NCBI RefSeq assembly: GCF_004664715.2
Contig: NC_051063.1
Span: 117,163,629 to 117,227,628, forward strand
DNA length: 64,000 bases
From: Peromyscus leucopus
Taxonomy: Eukaryota > Chordata > Mammalia > Rodentia > Cricetidae
Reading direction: 5' to 3'
The notes below the pieces were generated by a model, which ran no database searches, had not been told where the DNA came from, and saw nothing but the letters and a program-made list of their open reading frames with translations. Within the stretch, counting starts at the first letter, position 1, and every line of letters begins with the position of its first letter. The position numbers and the translations under genes are program-made. Below, piece after piece: positions 37,546 through 50,530 of this stretch.

Positions 37546-38092
37546 TTTTTAAATAGGAGTGACACAAAGTTGGGTGTGTAGGAAAGGAGCTTGGCAAAGC
37601 TATGGAAGAAAAGTATGTACAAACTACTGAAAGAAAAGGAGTACAAAGCTAAAAATGAATAGAAAAAAAAGAAAGTAGTTCCAAAGGATATTAAACTGAG
37701 AAAATACGAAATTCTCTTTAGCTAAGCAGATAAAGTTTTAACACATGCAATCTTAAAGATTATTTTCCATTTTATACATGTGTATAGCTGTCTCTCTAAA
37801 CACTAGGCTCAAACACATTCTGGAAAGAGAGAGAAATTAAAAATAGCATTATTTTAAAAGCTGACTTGTTCTTATACTTGACTATTAGAATATTAGTCTC
37901 CATAACTTTGTGGCTTGGTTTTGACAGAAATGAAGGGATTGGGCTCATGGCTAGGACTGGAATCCCTTCCTAAATCTGAGGTTCCTGGAAATCTGTGCCA
38001 TAAGTGAATGAATGTAGCATAAAACAAAATTCAATAAATTAATGAAGCTGTGTTTCCCAGACATGGTAAATGACTAATACCTTTGTAGCTGG

Positions 38093-38460
38093 AGTTTTCT
38101 CCAGTCCTGCCCAGGCCTTCAGCCACTCAGACCCAAATAAACACACAGATGCTTATATGCATTAAAACTTAGGCTTAATGGCTCAGGCTTCTTGCTAGCT
38201 AGATCTTACACTTAAATTAACCCATAATTCTTATTTATGTTTCGCCACATGGCTTGGTACCTTTTCCCAGTTCTGCCTTCACATTTTGCTTACTCTGTGT
38301 CTGGCTGGTAATTCCCAACTCTGCCTTCCTGTTCCCAGAATTCTCCTCTCTCTTTGTCCTGCCTATACTTCCTGTCTGGCTACTGGCCAATCAGCACTTT
38401 ATTTATTAATCAATCAAAGCAACACATTCACAGCATACAGAGTGATATTCACAATATCCC
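38093..38460 (-). repeat. Solo LTR-like rodent repeat
   Basis: Contains ccaaataaacacacagatgc, ggctcaggcttcttgctagc, cttaaattaacccataattc, cacatggcttggtacctttt, cttcctgtctggctactggc and caatcagcactttatttatt. It is related in layout to the repeats at 30843 and 33632 but belongs to a different subfamily. The - strand carries AATAAA after a gattgg box. The nearest terminal duplication is not clear. Confidence 0.6.
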
Positions 38461-39114
38461 TTGAAGAACATGAAACCTTATATTTGTCTATCATGTAATT
38501 TTGTGGTTTGTAATTAAACATAGAACTCAAAATAAGTGAAAATAAGTCTCTGATACTGAAATGAACTAACTTCATACTACAGATATGTGTTCAATAGTGG
38601 GAGATGATACACTAAGGAACTGCCAAAGGAAAAGAGGAAGAGGTATCAGGCACCAAGGACAGTGCAAGGAATTTAAAACAAATTCAGAAGGAAGGCAAAG
38701 AATAAATTGTTTCTCATTTATTATTAGTATCAAAATTGCAATAATTTATTTTCAATAATAAAACAATGAGCTTTTGAAGAATTGACACTGAGTTTCAAAG
38801 TCCACAAATGATTAAGTGATTTGGAGAAGGATTTAATGAGAATCCTCTGACCACCAACCCAGGGTTCTTTCTTCTGCCTAGTGTGGCTGTTTTGTTCCTC
38901 ATGTGGCCAAGAAATCAATGATGCCAACTCCATTGTAAGCAGAGTTTCATTTCAGTTGTCTGTGTTAGAATTTCTCTGAAATAAAATTGAAATGATAAAA
39001 GATAACTTATTGGCAATAGAGCCAAGCCAGAAATTAATAGCATCAATACCACAAAGAATAAAATTTCTTAAACATTTCTATTTCTGTTTATTTACTTGCC
39101 AGTGACAGATCCTT

Positions 39115-39206
39115 TCTTTTCTTCTTCTCTCCTTCCTTCTTTCCTTCTTCCCTGCCTTTCTCCTTTCCTTCCTTCCTTCCTTCCTTCCTTTCCTCTTTCC
39201 TTCCTT
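39115..39206. repeat. TTCC/TTTC pyrimidine tract
   Basis: Irregular pyrimidine-only repeat, most regular as (TTCC)n at about 39167-39190. Confidence 0.92.
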
Positions 39207-39639
39207 TACAGCAGCATTAATATCTGTTACAATATAAAATTTGTATCTAAGCATTATATGCATGTAGAAAAGTCTGTCAATTTGAAATATAATTTCTTAA
39301 GGACAATATTTAATTTCTGTTTTATAATATTTATTTGATTGCTATGTTATTTTGCATAATGCATTTCCACATTATGCTGAGTTCCACCATACATTGGTAT
39401 TGAATGCATTGGCTGCACAAAATGAATGTTCCTCTTTTATTTTCAGGGAGCATTTATATCCAACTGCTGATATTGCTCTTAAATATATGAAAGAATTTAT
39501 CCCTAAGACAAAATAAAAATTTCCTTGTAGTGTGTCTTTCAAAAATGAATTCAGTTGTTTGAATGAATATAACATTATTCAACTCCTTTCTCTTGAATAA
39601 ATTTAGTAGCTTGTGATTTTCATGGAATTTCCCATTTTT

Positions 39640-40620
39640 CTCAGGTTATCAGTTTAAAAGATATTTCAAATTTTAGTTTTTTTAATTCTTTAATGTTTAT
39701 GTGTTCTGTATTAACACCCCACAGCCATTTTTGATAGTATAATTTCTGCTCTAATATTTTTTATAACCCAGCTAATCAGAGTTTATCAGCATCATTGATT
39801 TTCATTATAAGCCCACAGCTTTAGGCTTGATTGGTTTTCTATATTGTTTTTGCCTTCAGTTTCAGGATTTTTATATTTTGTTTCTTTCCTTCACTTTGAA
39901 TTTTTCTTTTCTTACATATGTCCACTAATAAAGAAGATTGAACCCACTTACTTCAGCCCTTTGTCCTAATAAAATTGTTTCAATACTACAATTTATTTCT
40001 AAGCACTGTTCTAGCTTCATACTATATATTTGATTTTTAAATGTTCTACACTCAAAATATTTGTGAATATTTCTTTTGATTTCATCTCTGTTCATGGGTT
40101 ACCTTTAAGTGTCTTGTCTCATTTATAAATACTTAATATTTCTATGAGTTTTCTACTGTTAATTTTCAGTTTCATTCTACTGCTGTTGAATAATATAATT
40201 TCTTCATTTCAATCCTTGTTTATTTTGAAATCCACATAATGACTTCTTGTACTGAATATTTCCTTTGAATATAAAAATCTATATTTTTCTACTGTCAGTT
40301 GTAAGTAATTTATTACTGATATTCTATTCACATGTAATATGTTTTTTGTCTACTTATCCCAATTTCATAGAAAATGGTGTTAAAATGGAACTTTGGATAA
40401 TAATTGTCAATATATCTATTTTTTTCTAACAGTCATGTTATATGTTGTCAAGTGCCATTGCTAGATTTAGACATCTTTCCCTAATTAGATCTTCTAGACA
40501 AATTTATTTTTAATTTGCAATTCCTATTATTTCTGGCTCAAATCAACATTAATATTATTTTTAGCTAAACTGTTCTCTTTAGAGTTTTGCTTATTTTGGT
40601 AGATCTTATTTTCTTACTCT
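39640..40620 (-). repeat. Ancient L1 ORF2 remnant
   Basis: The + strand has phrases in the same order as the reverse of mammalian L1 ORF2: tttctgctctaatatttttt, ttatttctaagcactgttct, gtttcattctactgctgttg, aatttcttcatttcaatcct and gtagatcttattttcttact. No open frame remains. Assigned by overall resemblance, so the boundaries are approximate. Confidence 0.45.
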
Positions 40621-40636
40621 TAAGTAGATCATATGT

Positions 40637-40638
<2 letters not shown>

Positions 40639-40697
<59 letters not shown>
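40639..40697. repeat. (TC)n microsatellite
   Basis: About 29 uninterrupted TC units. Confidence 0.97.
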
Positions 40698-40702
<5 letters not shown>

Positions 40703-41486
40703 AGCTCTCTATGCAGATTCCCTGATCTTTGAAGGGTGGGATTAGATGGGGATAGCTCTTTAAAGCAGTGTGTTGTAAAGACTCTCTCTGTGTGTACTAA
40801 CTGACCATAGTTGACAAAATATTTTCTGATGATTCTCTCACTCCTACATTCAGTCTTGTTCTAACAATCATTCTTTTATTATGTTTTAACTTTATTTTGT
40901 TTCTCAATCTTTTTTTCCTTCTCTACAATTTTGAGATTTTTTTTGTGTGTGTTGTGTTGTCTCTGCTTATGTTTAGAAAAAAAAATTAGACTATTTCTCA
41001 AGAATCCAATTGGTTTCCTCTATTTCTTTTTCATCCAACTTCTTCTCTTCTGTGATCATTCCCTTCTTCCTTCCTTCTTTCTTTTCTCTTCCTCTTCTTA
41101 CACTTCCTCCTCTTCTTGCTTCTTCTTCCCTTCTTCTCTTTTCTTTCTTATTTACCCATGTCTTTGAATTCCAGTAATACAGTAATGAATGAGGTCTAAG
41201 TTTTAGCCATATAAAACGTTTCTGTGATTACTTTCTTTGGTGTAGTATATCATCTAATATCCTCATTAAATATTTTATTCATCTCTGATATGACATATTT
41301 TTCTTTAGTTTTTTAGATAATTCATTTTATATTTTTTATGTAAAGTGAAAATTTCCCTCTGATCATAGATGCTGTTTCTATGTAATTTAATAGAATCTAT
41401 CTTAGAACATCAACATCTGGGCTTTCTCTGTCTTTGAATTTTAGTTGTTTTGACTGTTTGTTTGTTTTTAATATTTTAACAGGGTG

Positions 41487-41490
<4 letters not shown>

Positions 41491-41519
<29 letters not shown>
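41491..41519. repeat. (GT)n microsatellite
   Basis: About 14 GT units with one GA at the start. Confidence 0.93.
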
Positions 41520-41521
<2 letters not shown>

Positions 41522-44500
41522 GTGTAATTATTTTTGTAGTGTTTTGCAAGTAATATATGACTAATTGACATAGATATAAAATAACAATCAATATTTAGGT
41601 AAATCACATTTATTGTCAGACAATAACACAGGTCTTCCTATGTTAAGACATTATCGTACAGCATGTAATGAATCTTCCTGGTCAGTTTTGAATTTTATAG
41701 ATTCTGTGGTTGCCTCTGATGAATCACAGATTTTAAATCTCTCAAATTATGAATTAACATTGATTTCTGTTGAATTTGAGATATGGATTGCTAAAGTATT
41801 ATTAAAATACCTTTGCTATAGTCAAAGTTTTACACAGGTCATACATAATACAGAAGGAACCTCCAATCTCTGTTCTTCTCATATTTGCAATGGTATTTCA
41901 AAAGCCAAGGAGATTTTCTGTTCAGTGTTAGCATAAGTTTTACATGGGTTTTGTGCATATCAGTCTCAGGGTTTAAGAACTTTTAGCACTTCTGCATCTG
42001 TCCCAGTGGCAACCATCTTTGCCACTTTGTGCAATGATTAGAAAGCTAATTGTCTTCCAATTCTTCTCATACATGAAACTGAAATTGTTTTTGCTGAAGA
42101 GTTGGAGAGCATGTTCTGCCTCTTCTCTATCAGAGGAAATATTTAGCTTTGTGTTAATGTAAGATTTTGGAAGTGAGCATAGGTGCCGCTGTGGCCAGTG
42201 TAAGATGCTTTAATCTCATTTCATTTTAACACGGAGTCTGTGAACAAAGTTCTAAGCTTATTACAAAGACTCAGCTATTCCTTGCTGGGAACAAGTCAGG
42301 AACCCTTCTCACATTTCCCAGAAGATGAAAAAAATGTCATCCAAGCAGATTTCCAAAAACTATAATCCTAGCCATCCATCTGACCCTGGATACCAGATCT
42401 CATACTAAATCAACTTCCCTTGGATATCATTTAGAAATAGCATCAGGAATCTGTATTTCTCATGACTCAGCCTGAAAAGCAGCTGGGATGGTAGTTAGGA
42501 ATAATTTTAACTCAGAAGAGCAAGATTTATATATTGAAAAGTACAGAAATATTGTTGAAGTAAATTTAGTGAATCTCTGGAATGAACAATTATATCTTGC
42601 TCATGGACTAGAAGACACTTTCTGTTAAGGTGACAAGAGTTTCCAAAACAAAAATTTGTTTCCTCTACTCTCTGTTGAATGAGAGGAAGAGAGGGAGTCT
42701 TTAGTCACATGTCGCAGACTCTTGGTGTTCTTAATGTTTAAAAGAATTCCTTGAATCATGATTTCTTAATTTTAAGTATGCCATTAGACAATGTCCAAGG
42801 GTAATGATAGCTCCATCTCATAATTCTTCCTAGTTATATTTTTTTTCTGCAGAGCAACATATCCATAGACTTACTCCTACTATTTTCAGAAATAGAAATT
42901 AAGGACACGTGACTTAAATTCAACTATCAACAGCATAATAATGTATACATAAGCACAACTGCCATCTTTATGATTGGTTGTTCATTTGTATAGCAAATTC
43001 TTGAAAAATGTGATGAACGAAGGGTACATAATTATCATACCCCGAGTAAAAGACAACATTCTTTCAAGCCCCAATATTCTGTGATATATGTACAATATAT
43101 TATAAATGTAAGAATTCTCCTTCAAAAGAAAATTGCTTTTTGATAGCATCATTTTTCCATTGCTTTAAAAATTGATTTGTTTCTCTCCCATTAAATGATA
43201 ACAGTGTGTTAAATGCATGTTTGTATGTTTTCAAGTTTCATTCATCCAATATCAGTTTTGAGCTCAGATCCATTATATACCAAATCCACTGGGATAGTCT
43301 TATATTTTTTGACTTATTATAGCTATTCTTTTCTTGACAACTAGAGAGCCTCAAGTGTTTTAAGCACAAACCAAAAGTGATGAGTTGGACATTTATTGAC
43401 ATAACGTTAACCTCTTTAAAAGAAACAAAGAAGTTATAAAGCTAGAAGGAATTGAGAATAAAGAAAATATTATTTCTGAATACAGGATACATGAGCAGTT
43501 AGAGCAAAGATTTCAGGCAGGGATGTCATGTCTCTAAACACTGAAGACAATTTGTCAAGGAGGGATTTGCAAATAACTGTCATGTTGTTTTTATCATTAA
43601 AAATTCCCCTCACTGAGCTCCTGAATTGTAGGCTGAATATTTCTTTACGTTCTTTTTTCCTTAACACTACTTAATTGGGCACTTTAAGTTTTATAAATTT
43701 CACTACAAAACACTTAAGGGAAAAAAGGGGCAAGCTTTGACAGCAAGTTGTGATATTTATAGATATTTCACAATTCCCTTTGGCCGATGTCTCCTCCTCT
43801 TCTCCAGATGATCCATGTTGAGTTTCTTGGTGCTCTACCCTCTGTGATTCATTATTGTTTTTCCACCAATCTCCACTTCTGTAAAGAGCATTCTTCAGCA
43901 CAATAAATGGAAATCCTTTCCTCATTGTTATTTTCTCCTCATAATGAAAATTCAAACAGAGTAACCTGTCTTCCCTTTGCTCAACATGTCAGTTTACATG
44001 TTTAAAACTCCTGGTTAGATGACACACAGATCAACACTTTTCTAAGGAATGACTTTATTTTTAAATTACTCCAATTAGAGGAGAAGATTAAATGAGTAGG
44101 AAAAGGAAGAGACTTGGATATATGTAGATGAAGATCCTCACTACAGGAAAATAACAATGACAGGTGGGAAGATACAGAGAGCAAAACAAAGAAAATAATA
44201 TGTTTTCCAGCCTTTCATCTGTGTTTTCTTGAGTTCTACTTCCCAGTAGTAAGGACCATTTGTTGTGATTTAAATGTCAGGCTGTCAGCTGCAGATAAAT
44301 TCACTTTCTGAAGGATGCTTTACATTATCTTCATTCATTAATCTAGATTTAACACACTATTTTTGTCATTTAAATTCCAATGATATTAGTATTATTACTG
44401 TACAAATTATTTGTGCTCCATATGCTTCTATGATTATATGCTATAAATATGCTGAGGCATTCATAGACCATTTGCTATTAACTGGAAAGAAACATTTGAG

Positions 44501-45554
44501 TTCATAGTCAATTTTCTCGTTACAAATGTTATTCCTGGTATTGAAATATAATAGCTTCTATTATAGTTAGTATATACCCTTGGTACTTAACCACATCATA
44601 TGTATGCACCTTACCTGAAGTCTTAAAAATAAAATAGAATTAAAAAAATCTTCCTGCATAATATTTTCAAATGAATATTTCAGGCAGTATATTGTTTCAC
44701 ACCATCCCCTCAATCAAATGGTAATTACATCTCCCACTGGATACAAAATTAATTTGAAGTCCTCTGGCAAAGAAACATAGATTTTTGCTATTTAATACAT
44801 GTCATGCATCTCCACTCTAATTTTTAATCTCAATAAACCAGATGAAAATATTCATTTTATTTTATTTTATTTTTGAATAATTATGTAGAAATTAGAGATT
44901 TGCAGACCAGTAAGAGTGTGGATAAAGTGACAATCTCAGATGATAAATGAAGCTTCTGGTAGTTTTCAAAGATAGGAAACCTACAACTACATAGGAAATT
45001 AAAGAACATGCCAATTATGGATGCAGAAAGAGGAGTAATGACTATGCCATTGGATCATCTGTGCATCTGTGACTACAAGAATCTTCTGTCTCTTTGTAAG
45101 TTATTAGGTGGAGGGGTGACTGCATAATTTATTTGGGTTCTCACAAAGTTGTGCTATTTACTTGTGAAACTCTAAAGGTTAAAATTTACATATGAAATGT
45201 CATATGGACAGTGGTGTACAGTGAATAGTTACAAACACAAAGAAGGAGTTCATCATGATGAACTTCTCCATTGTAATCCTGGGTTGGGGGAGGGGGTTCA
45301 GTACAATCTACCATAATTGGGAAAGAAGTAAGGAAGCTAATGTATAGAAAATTGGTACAGTATGTGAACCCCTGAGTGAGGATAAAGAGGATGTTGTCTG
45401 GCACCTTTCGTTGAAATATGGTGTTGAAAGTATGCCGGTACCAAGTCCATCTTGAAGTTATTTCACTATTTTTAGCATTAATGATGATGTTTAGTCTATA
45501 GAACTTAAAGACATCTTTCCACCTCAGAATCAAGACTTCTTTCTAAGAAATAAA

Positions 45555-45627
45555 GATAGAATAGAATAGAATAGAATAGAATAGAATAGAATAGAATAGA
45601 ATAGAATAGAATAGAATAGAATAGAAT
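45555..45627. repeat. (TAGAA)n pentanucleotide repeat
   Basis: About 14 uninterrupted units of five bases (atagaatagaatagaa...). It is the only long, perfect pentamer array in the window. Confidence 0.96.
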
Positions 45628-46559
45628 ATTTCAAACTATATGCGTCTTTCCTCTAAAAATTTCTTTAGGAGAGAAATCTGCCTTTTGAAGCTTTTTGTTT
45701 CCAGCTTTGCAATATATTACCTGTGCTTGCCTAAGCTCATGGTGAATAATTATTAATGAATAAGTATTTTAAGAAAATGTATAATATAGGCTCTTCACCC
45801 TGGCAGATGTAGCTGGACTGTTGCATAGACAAGCTCTAGTCTAGTCTCTATGGATACGGACAGGGATACATAAGAATTGTTCCTTTTCTATGTAAAATGT
45901 CACAGGCACCATTTTGTAGAGTCCTGCTGTCTAACTGTGCTTTGTGAGTACAGCCTGATTCATTTGACTTGAGTTTAGTTTCTGTCAGTTATAAAATTGT
46001 TCAGTTTAGTTGTACATCACAATCACCTTTCTTCAAATAGTCCATGGTGCAGTGTTTGCCCCCTAAAGATAAGCTTAAATGGTTATGGGGAAGGAAAATT
46101 AGAACCTCACTGCCTTTATGTCTTGAACTTCATTCTTACTTCTCCTTTTACTTCTCATGCTTGGTTTCTCTAAACTTATTCATTAGTTTAAGTGATTTTA
46201 ATCTCATCTTAATTCCTTCCCATTCCCTAAGGATTACTTTTCACTTTCATTGACTAAGTGAGCAGTTTTAAAGTTTGCACTTAAAATGGTGGACAGTTGA
46301 TGTTGGGATCAGTTGAATTTCTTATTTCCTTTATGCCCTTTTCATTTAAATCTACCCATGTCTGACAACCTATCCTTGTAAAATGTGACTTTCTTTTAAA
46401 AGGGCTGTTTTCACCAATACTTTCTGAATACTCCCCCAGTGGATTTCATCATTAGCTAGGGACATTAGATAAATAGATCCAATGGAGATACTATTATTTC
46501 CCATGTTCCCGCAATAGTCTCCATTCAAATAGACTGTATATTCAGTCAATGTTCACTCC

Positions 46560-46990
46560 CTTTAACCAACCCACTTGACCCTTCCTCCACTTCTGTATCA
46601 GTTAAACAGACTGTCACTTCATTGCCTAAACTCCTCCAATGACAGCCTATTGCTTCACAGCACTATTTAGACTCCATAGCTTCTTTGCAAGAATCCAACA
46701 TTATCTGTTACATCACATGCATTTGCGTATACATTCTCTTCCAGTTCTGAGCTACGATAAGGCCCTGGGCTCCTTTATGCCTGAGCTGTAATCTTCTTGG
46801 GCTTTCCTTTCCTTTTCTATTACACTGCAAGTTTTCCATAAGTCACTTCTCAAAACTATGTTGAAATGTCACCTGAAGGTCCTGTTACCTGAAACATTTC
46901 TACCCAAGCAGAATCTATCTGTTCATTCACTATTCTCCTAAGTTATAAAAGGTCTTGATTATTGTGTGGCATTCATAATACACCCTGTTG
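46560..46990 (+). repeat. L2-like fossil LINE
   Basis: Contains aaggccctgggctcctttat, tgttgaaatgtcacctgaag and gaaacatttctacccaagca, which follow the order of an L2 3' end (..aaatgtcacctcctcagagaggcc..). Strongly diverged. Orientation is by that match only. Confidence 0.45.
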
Positions 46991-47239
46991 AGTTATAGAG
47001 CCAACTTCAACTTCTTGTAAGACATGGCAATTCCTCACTTGGCTTTGTATCTCCAGAATCAGGCACTTTGCTGATGACATTGCTGGCAGTGTGCTAACTG
47101 GTGAGAGTCAGTGAATGGTTCAGTCATGAGAGGTTCAAAATCACGAGCATCTCTTGCAATCTTCCTTTTTCCAATTCTGATCAATCCCTAAAATAGTCCA
47201 TTTATACTCACTTTAAGAATTTGGTAAAATTTACTCCGT

Positions 47240-47640
47240 GGAGTTCCTAGCCCAGTCTCCATAGCAAGTTCAAAATCAGCTTGAAAATCATAGGCAAACA
47301 GATTATGCCTACTAAGACACATCTCCAACAGCCACAACACTACTTAAGGGCAAAGTAAATGATGACCATGATGGGATAGCCCCTTTAAGTTGTTCTACAA
47401 TATCTTGTACAATTTTAGCTGCATCAAAATCCAATTTAGCCTTTTTCATTTCTATAATCTCTTGTTGTAATTTAGCCAAATCTAAGGATTCATTAGAATC
47501 ATGCCAGATTCCTTTAAGATGTGCCTTAACTCTTCCCCATCCAGTAGCACTTTCATTGTACACAGAAGATGCAGGCTGCTGATGCCAGCCAGAGGTACAT
47601 TGAGATAGAAAATGAAACTGCCTGCTCCTTGACACAAGGC
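47240..47640 (-). pseudogene. Endogenous betaretrovirus-like (ERV2/ERVK) env TM fragment
   Basis: A 108-codon open frame at 47312-47635 on the - strand resembles the membrane-proximal part of the transmembrane envelope subunit of HERV-K-like endogenous retroviruses. It has a Tyr-Asn-Glu-Ser sequon, a Trp followed by a Val-Lys-x-His-Leu-x-Gly segment, and a Leu/Ile heptad stretch rich in Lys and Glu, then an Ile-Pro-Ser-Trp turn before the membrane. After about 47325 the membrane-anchor-like hydrophobic stretch continues only in another frame and the first frame stops, so the copy is broken. There is no surface subunit, gag or pol nearby. It is an old, defective fragment. Confidence 0.7.
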
Positions 47641-47775
47641 ATGATAGATAGTGGTTGAATGTCTGTGCTGTGCATTGTTCTACCTCTATCCTTCAAGACT
47701 GTATATAAGCTGGCTGTGAAATAAACTCAGAGCTGTCCAGCATTGACCAGCAGACCTCTCAACACTTAAAACAAC
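47640..47775 (+). repeat. Possible LTR fragment with TATA and AATAAA
   Basis: The + strand has gactgtatataagctggctg followed at once by tgaaataaactcagagctgt, a spacing like the TATA box, short R region and polyadenylation signal of a retroviral LTR. It lies next to the env fragment but points the other way. There are no matching second LTR or terminal duplicates in view. Confidence 0.35.
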
Positions 47776-48564
47776 AAAACAAAACAAGAAAAGAAATTGG
47801 TAAAATTGTGATTTTTCAATTAAAAACATAGTACCTATAAATTGCCTGTAAAATTTATGGGTGATTATGAATGATTCTAATCACAGTACCTAGTTTGTGA
47901 ACAAGCACTATAGTAAATATATGGTATATAATAATCAGTGAGGTGACATGATTGCTTTTAGTGAATTCTGTACACTTGGTATTAGATATTAGGAAAAAAG
48001 CTGAAAATTGATATAAAGGAATCCTCAGTATCAAACACATATTCAAAAAATTGTAACAATGTGATCATCAAGGAGGAAAAATTAATTATTCTGGAAGTTC
48101 TCATAGAAGTGGTATTTGACCTAAGCCTTGAAGGAGTAAAAGATAGAGTCAAAAACATATATACTAGAAAGTCCTGGAGAAGAAAAGCTCAGAATCAAAT
48201 TATAATGTTAATACTGACATCAATAACAATAATCTTTTATACTATGAATTATTCTTCTCCCTTTCTTAGAATTCTTGAGGCTATGAGTCTGAGATCAAAG
48301 TGACAGCAGAGCTATTTCTTTAAAGCCTTTTCTTTGTGACCAAAGATCTTCCTGTTTTTTTTTTTTACAGAGTTTTCCCTCTGTCCCTGCCTGTCTCTAT
48401 CTAAACCTACTTGTCTCTGAGGACTTCCATCAGACTGTGCTAGTCTCATAACTCCATTTTAAGTCAAGCATGTCCTTAAAGATCTCATTTCCAAATGTAG
48501 TCACCAAGGTACCAGGAGTTGCTTCACCATATGAGTTTTATAGGTGAGATGGCTCATCTCATAC

Positions 48565-48690
48565 TGTTATAATCACTATTTTACTGAAAACGAAACTGAC
48601 AGCATAACAGGTTAAGTAGCTTTCCCAAGTTCCTAGAACTATTTGCTATTACAAGACTCTCAGTCTAATCTTCCAGCTTCAGGATCTTTC
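48565..48690 (+). repeat. MIR fossil SINE
   Basis: Shows ataatcactattttactgaa, aacgaaactgacagcataac and aggttaagtagctttcccaa, in the order of the MIR core. Confidence 0.6.
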
Positions 48691-48737
48691 AGAATTCCTT
48701 TCATAACCTCTAAAAATTGATCACCTGGCAAATTTTG

Positions 48738-48833
48738 ACTTTCTGTCTCTGTCTGTCTGTCTGTCTGTCTGTCTCTCATCTCTCTGTCTCTCTGTCTCTC
48801 TCTTTTTGTCTCTCTGTGGTGTGTGTGTGTGTT
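48738..48833. repeat. (TGTC)n/(TC)n/(TG)n compound repeat
   Basis: Five to six TGTC units, then ctctctgt blocks and a short (TG)n run. Confidence 0.9.
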
Positions 48834-48958
48834 TATGCTGTGCCCCTGTATACAGAGATCAAAAGCTAACACTGGACATATTCCTCTATCTCATTTCACC
48901 TTCATTTCTGAGACAAGGTTTCTCATTAAACTTGGATATTGCCAATTTGCAAGACTAC

Positions 48959-49149
48959 ATGGACAGCAAATCTTTTTTTTTTTTTTTTTTTTTTTTTGAC
49001 AGGGTTTCTCTGTGTAGCTTTGCGCCTTTCCTGGAACTCACTTGGTAGTCCAGGCTGGCCTCGAACTCACAGAGATCCGCCTGGCTCTGCCTCCCGAGGG
49101 CTGGGATTAAAGGCGTGCGCCACCACCGCCCATATGGACAGCAAATCTT
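48959..49149 (-). mobile_element. Young B1 SINE with perfect 16-bp target duplication
   Basis: The body at 48975-49133 begins with a T-run (poly(A) on the other strand), then gacagggtttctctgtgtag, ctttgcgcctttcctggaac and ggctggcctcgaactcacag, ending gcgtgcgccaccaccgccc. Duplicates atggacagcaaatctt at 48959-48974 and 49134-49149 are identical. It is nearly the same as the B1 at 13424. Confidence 0.97.
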
Positions 49150-49241
49150 AAGAAAGGGTCTTAGGAGACATGAGATAAATATACTTGAGTCTGAGACAAA
49201 GGGCCCACCTTGTTCCCAGATTTCTTTTTGTAAGCACAGAT

Positions 49242-49354
49242 GACTCTTTTTTTTTTTTTTTTTCCTTTTTTCTGGAGCTGAGGACCGAACTCAAGGCCTT
49301 GTGATTGCTAGGTAAGCACTCTACCACTGAGCTAAATCCCCAATGCCGACTCTT
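49242..49354 (-). mobile_element. ID SINE (tRNA-Ala/BC1-type)
   Basis: The body at 49249-49347 reads T-run, ctggagctgaggaccgaact, aaggccttgtgattgctagg and taagcactctaccactgagc, then taaatcccca: the reverse complement of a full ID element with its A and B boxes. A short duplicate gactctt flanks it (49242-49248 and 49348-49354). Confidence 0.93.
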
Positions 49355-49514
49355 CTTTTGTATGGTTGCTGGGGGGTCTATACTCAGGCCATCATGTTTG
49401 CATAGCAAGTACCAGTACTGTACTGACTGAATCATTCCCCAGGCTCCTCTACAAAAATTTTACTGTACTTAAAAATCTATCTTAGCTTGCTTGATAGTTA
49501 ATATTCTGAGGCCC

Positions 49515-49594
49515 TGAAAGGTGACCCCACACCCATGCACATACAAGCAGTACTAAATGAACTCAGTGGGTGTTAAGAGAGGGGAGAGAGGAGA

Positions 49595-49656
<62 letters not shown>

Positions 49657-49770
49657 AAGAAATTGAGAGAGAGAAGTGGGAGAGGATGAGGAGGAATTGG
49701 AAGAGAGAGAATAGAAGATAGATTTGATCTAAAATGCATTATATGTACACATGAGTATTAAAGTGTTTTT
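49515..49770 (+). mobile_element. Old L1 3' UTR interrupted by (GA)n
   Basis: Has cccatgcacatacaagcagt, actaaatgaactcagtgggt, then a (GA)n tract at 49597-49654, ggaggaattggaagagagag and atgcattatatgtacacatg. This order resembles a rodent L1 3' UTR, whose purine-rich part has expanded. Confidence 0.55.
49597..49654. repeat. (GA)n microsatellite
   Basis: About 27 GA units with flanking imperfect purine repeats. Confidence 0.95.
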
Positions 49771-50482
49771 AAAGTTTCTTATCATTAGTACAGGTACAAA
49801 AATAAAACGTTGTTTGTATAACTATTTCTTAGAATATTCTTCATCTTATCTATGGTATATAAAATATAGTACCAGATCCAAATGTAGATTATTTATTTCA
49901 AAAATATTAATATTGGCTCTTGTGTTAAGTCAAATGGCTAATTTCTGCTATGTAAAAGAAAATAGCCACAACTAATCAGTTTGGGTGCCTTGTAAACTGT
50001 CTAGGATACATTGCACACATAGTTCTTTGATATCTCACAACACTTTGGCTTTCTTATTAGCCACACATTACAGCTAAGGAAACCAAAGGTAGGAAAAATA
50101 ATTTCTTGCTTTTCACAATAAAAAAAACAATGTAGGGAGTTTGAAACCAGCTGTCCATAGTTCCTGCTTCTTTCCTTGCTCACAAACTACAGTACACATA
50201 TTTTCTTCTCATTGTTCATCCTGTAGAATATTCCTTCTTTCAACAGAACAGATTGTAATTCTCTTCCTTAACTCTTACACCTAGTTGCTGTGGATGTGTA
50301 CTGTCTAGAAAACTCTGAGCACTTGGGAGTCACTTCACAGACACTCACAAGTCTCCCTACAGAAACAATTTTAAGCTACTCATCAGAAAACCCCATGTCA
50401 GTGTCTAGCTTTGCAAATCACTTCTCTGTACTGGACTCTGGACTCTGGGTCCACATGGTACAGGAGAAAAACTGAATTCCAC

Positions 50483-50483
<1 letters not shown>

Positions 50484-50527
<44 letters not shown>
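50484..50527. repeat. (CA)n microsatellite
   Basis: About 22 uninterrupted CA units. Confidence 0.97.

Positions 50528-50530
<3 letters not shown>

Noticed and set aside
41613..41936. 107-codon open frame on the + strand
   Set aside because: No recognisable domain, no splice sites fitting Tyr phases, and no signs of retroposition. Length is within chance.
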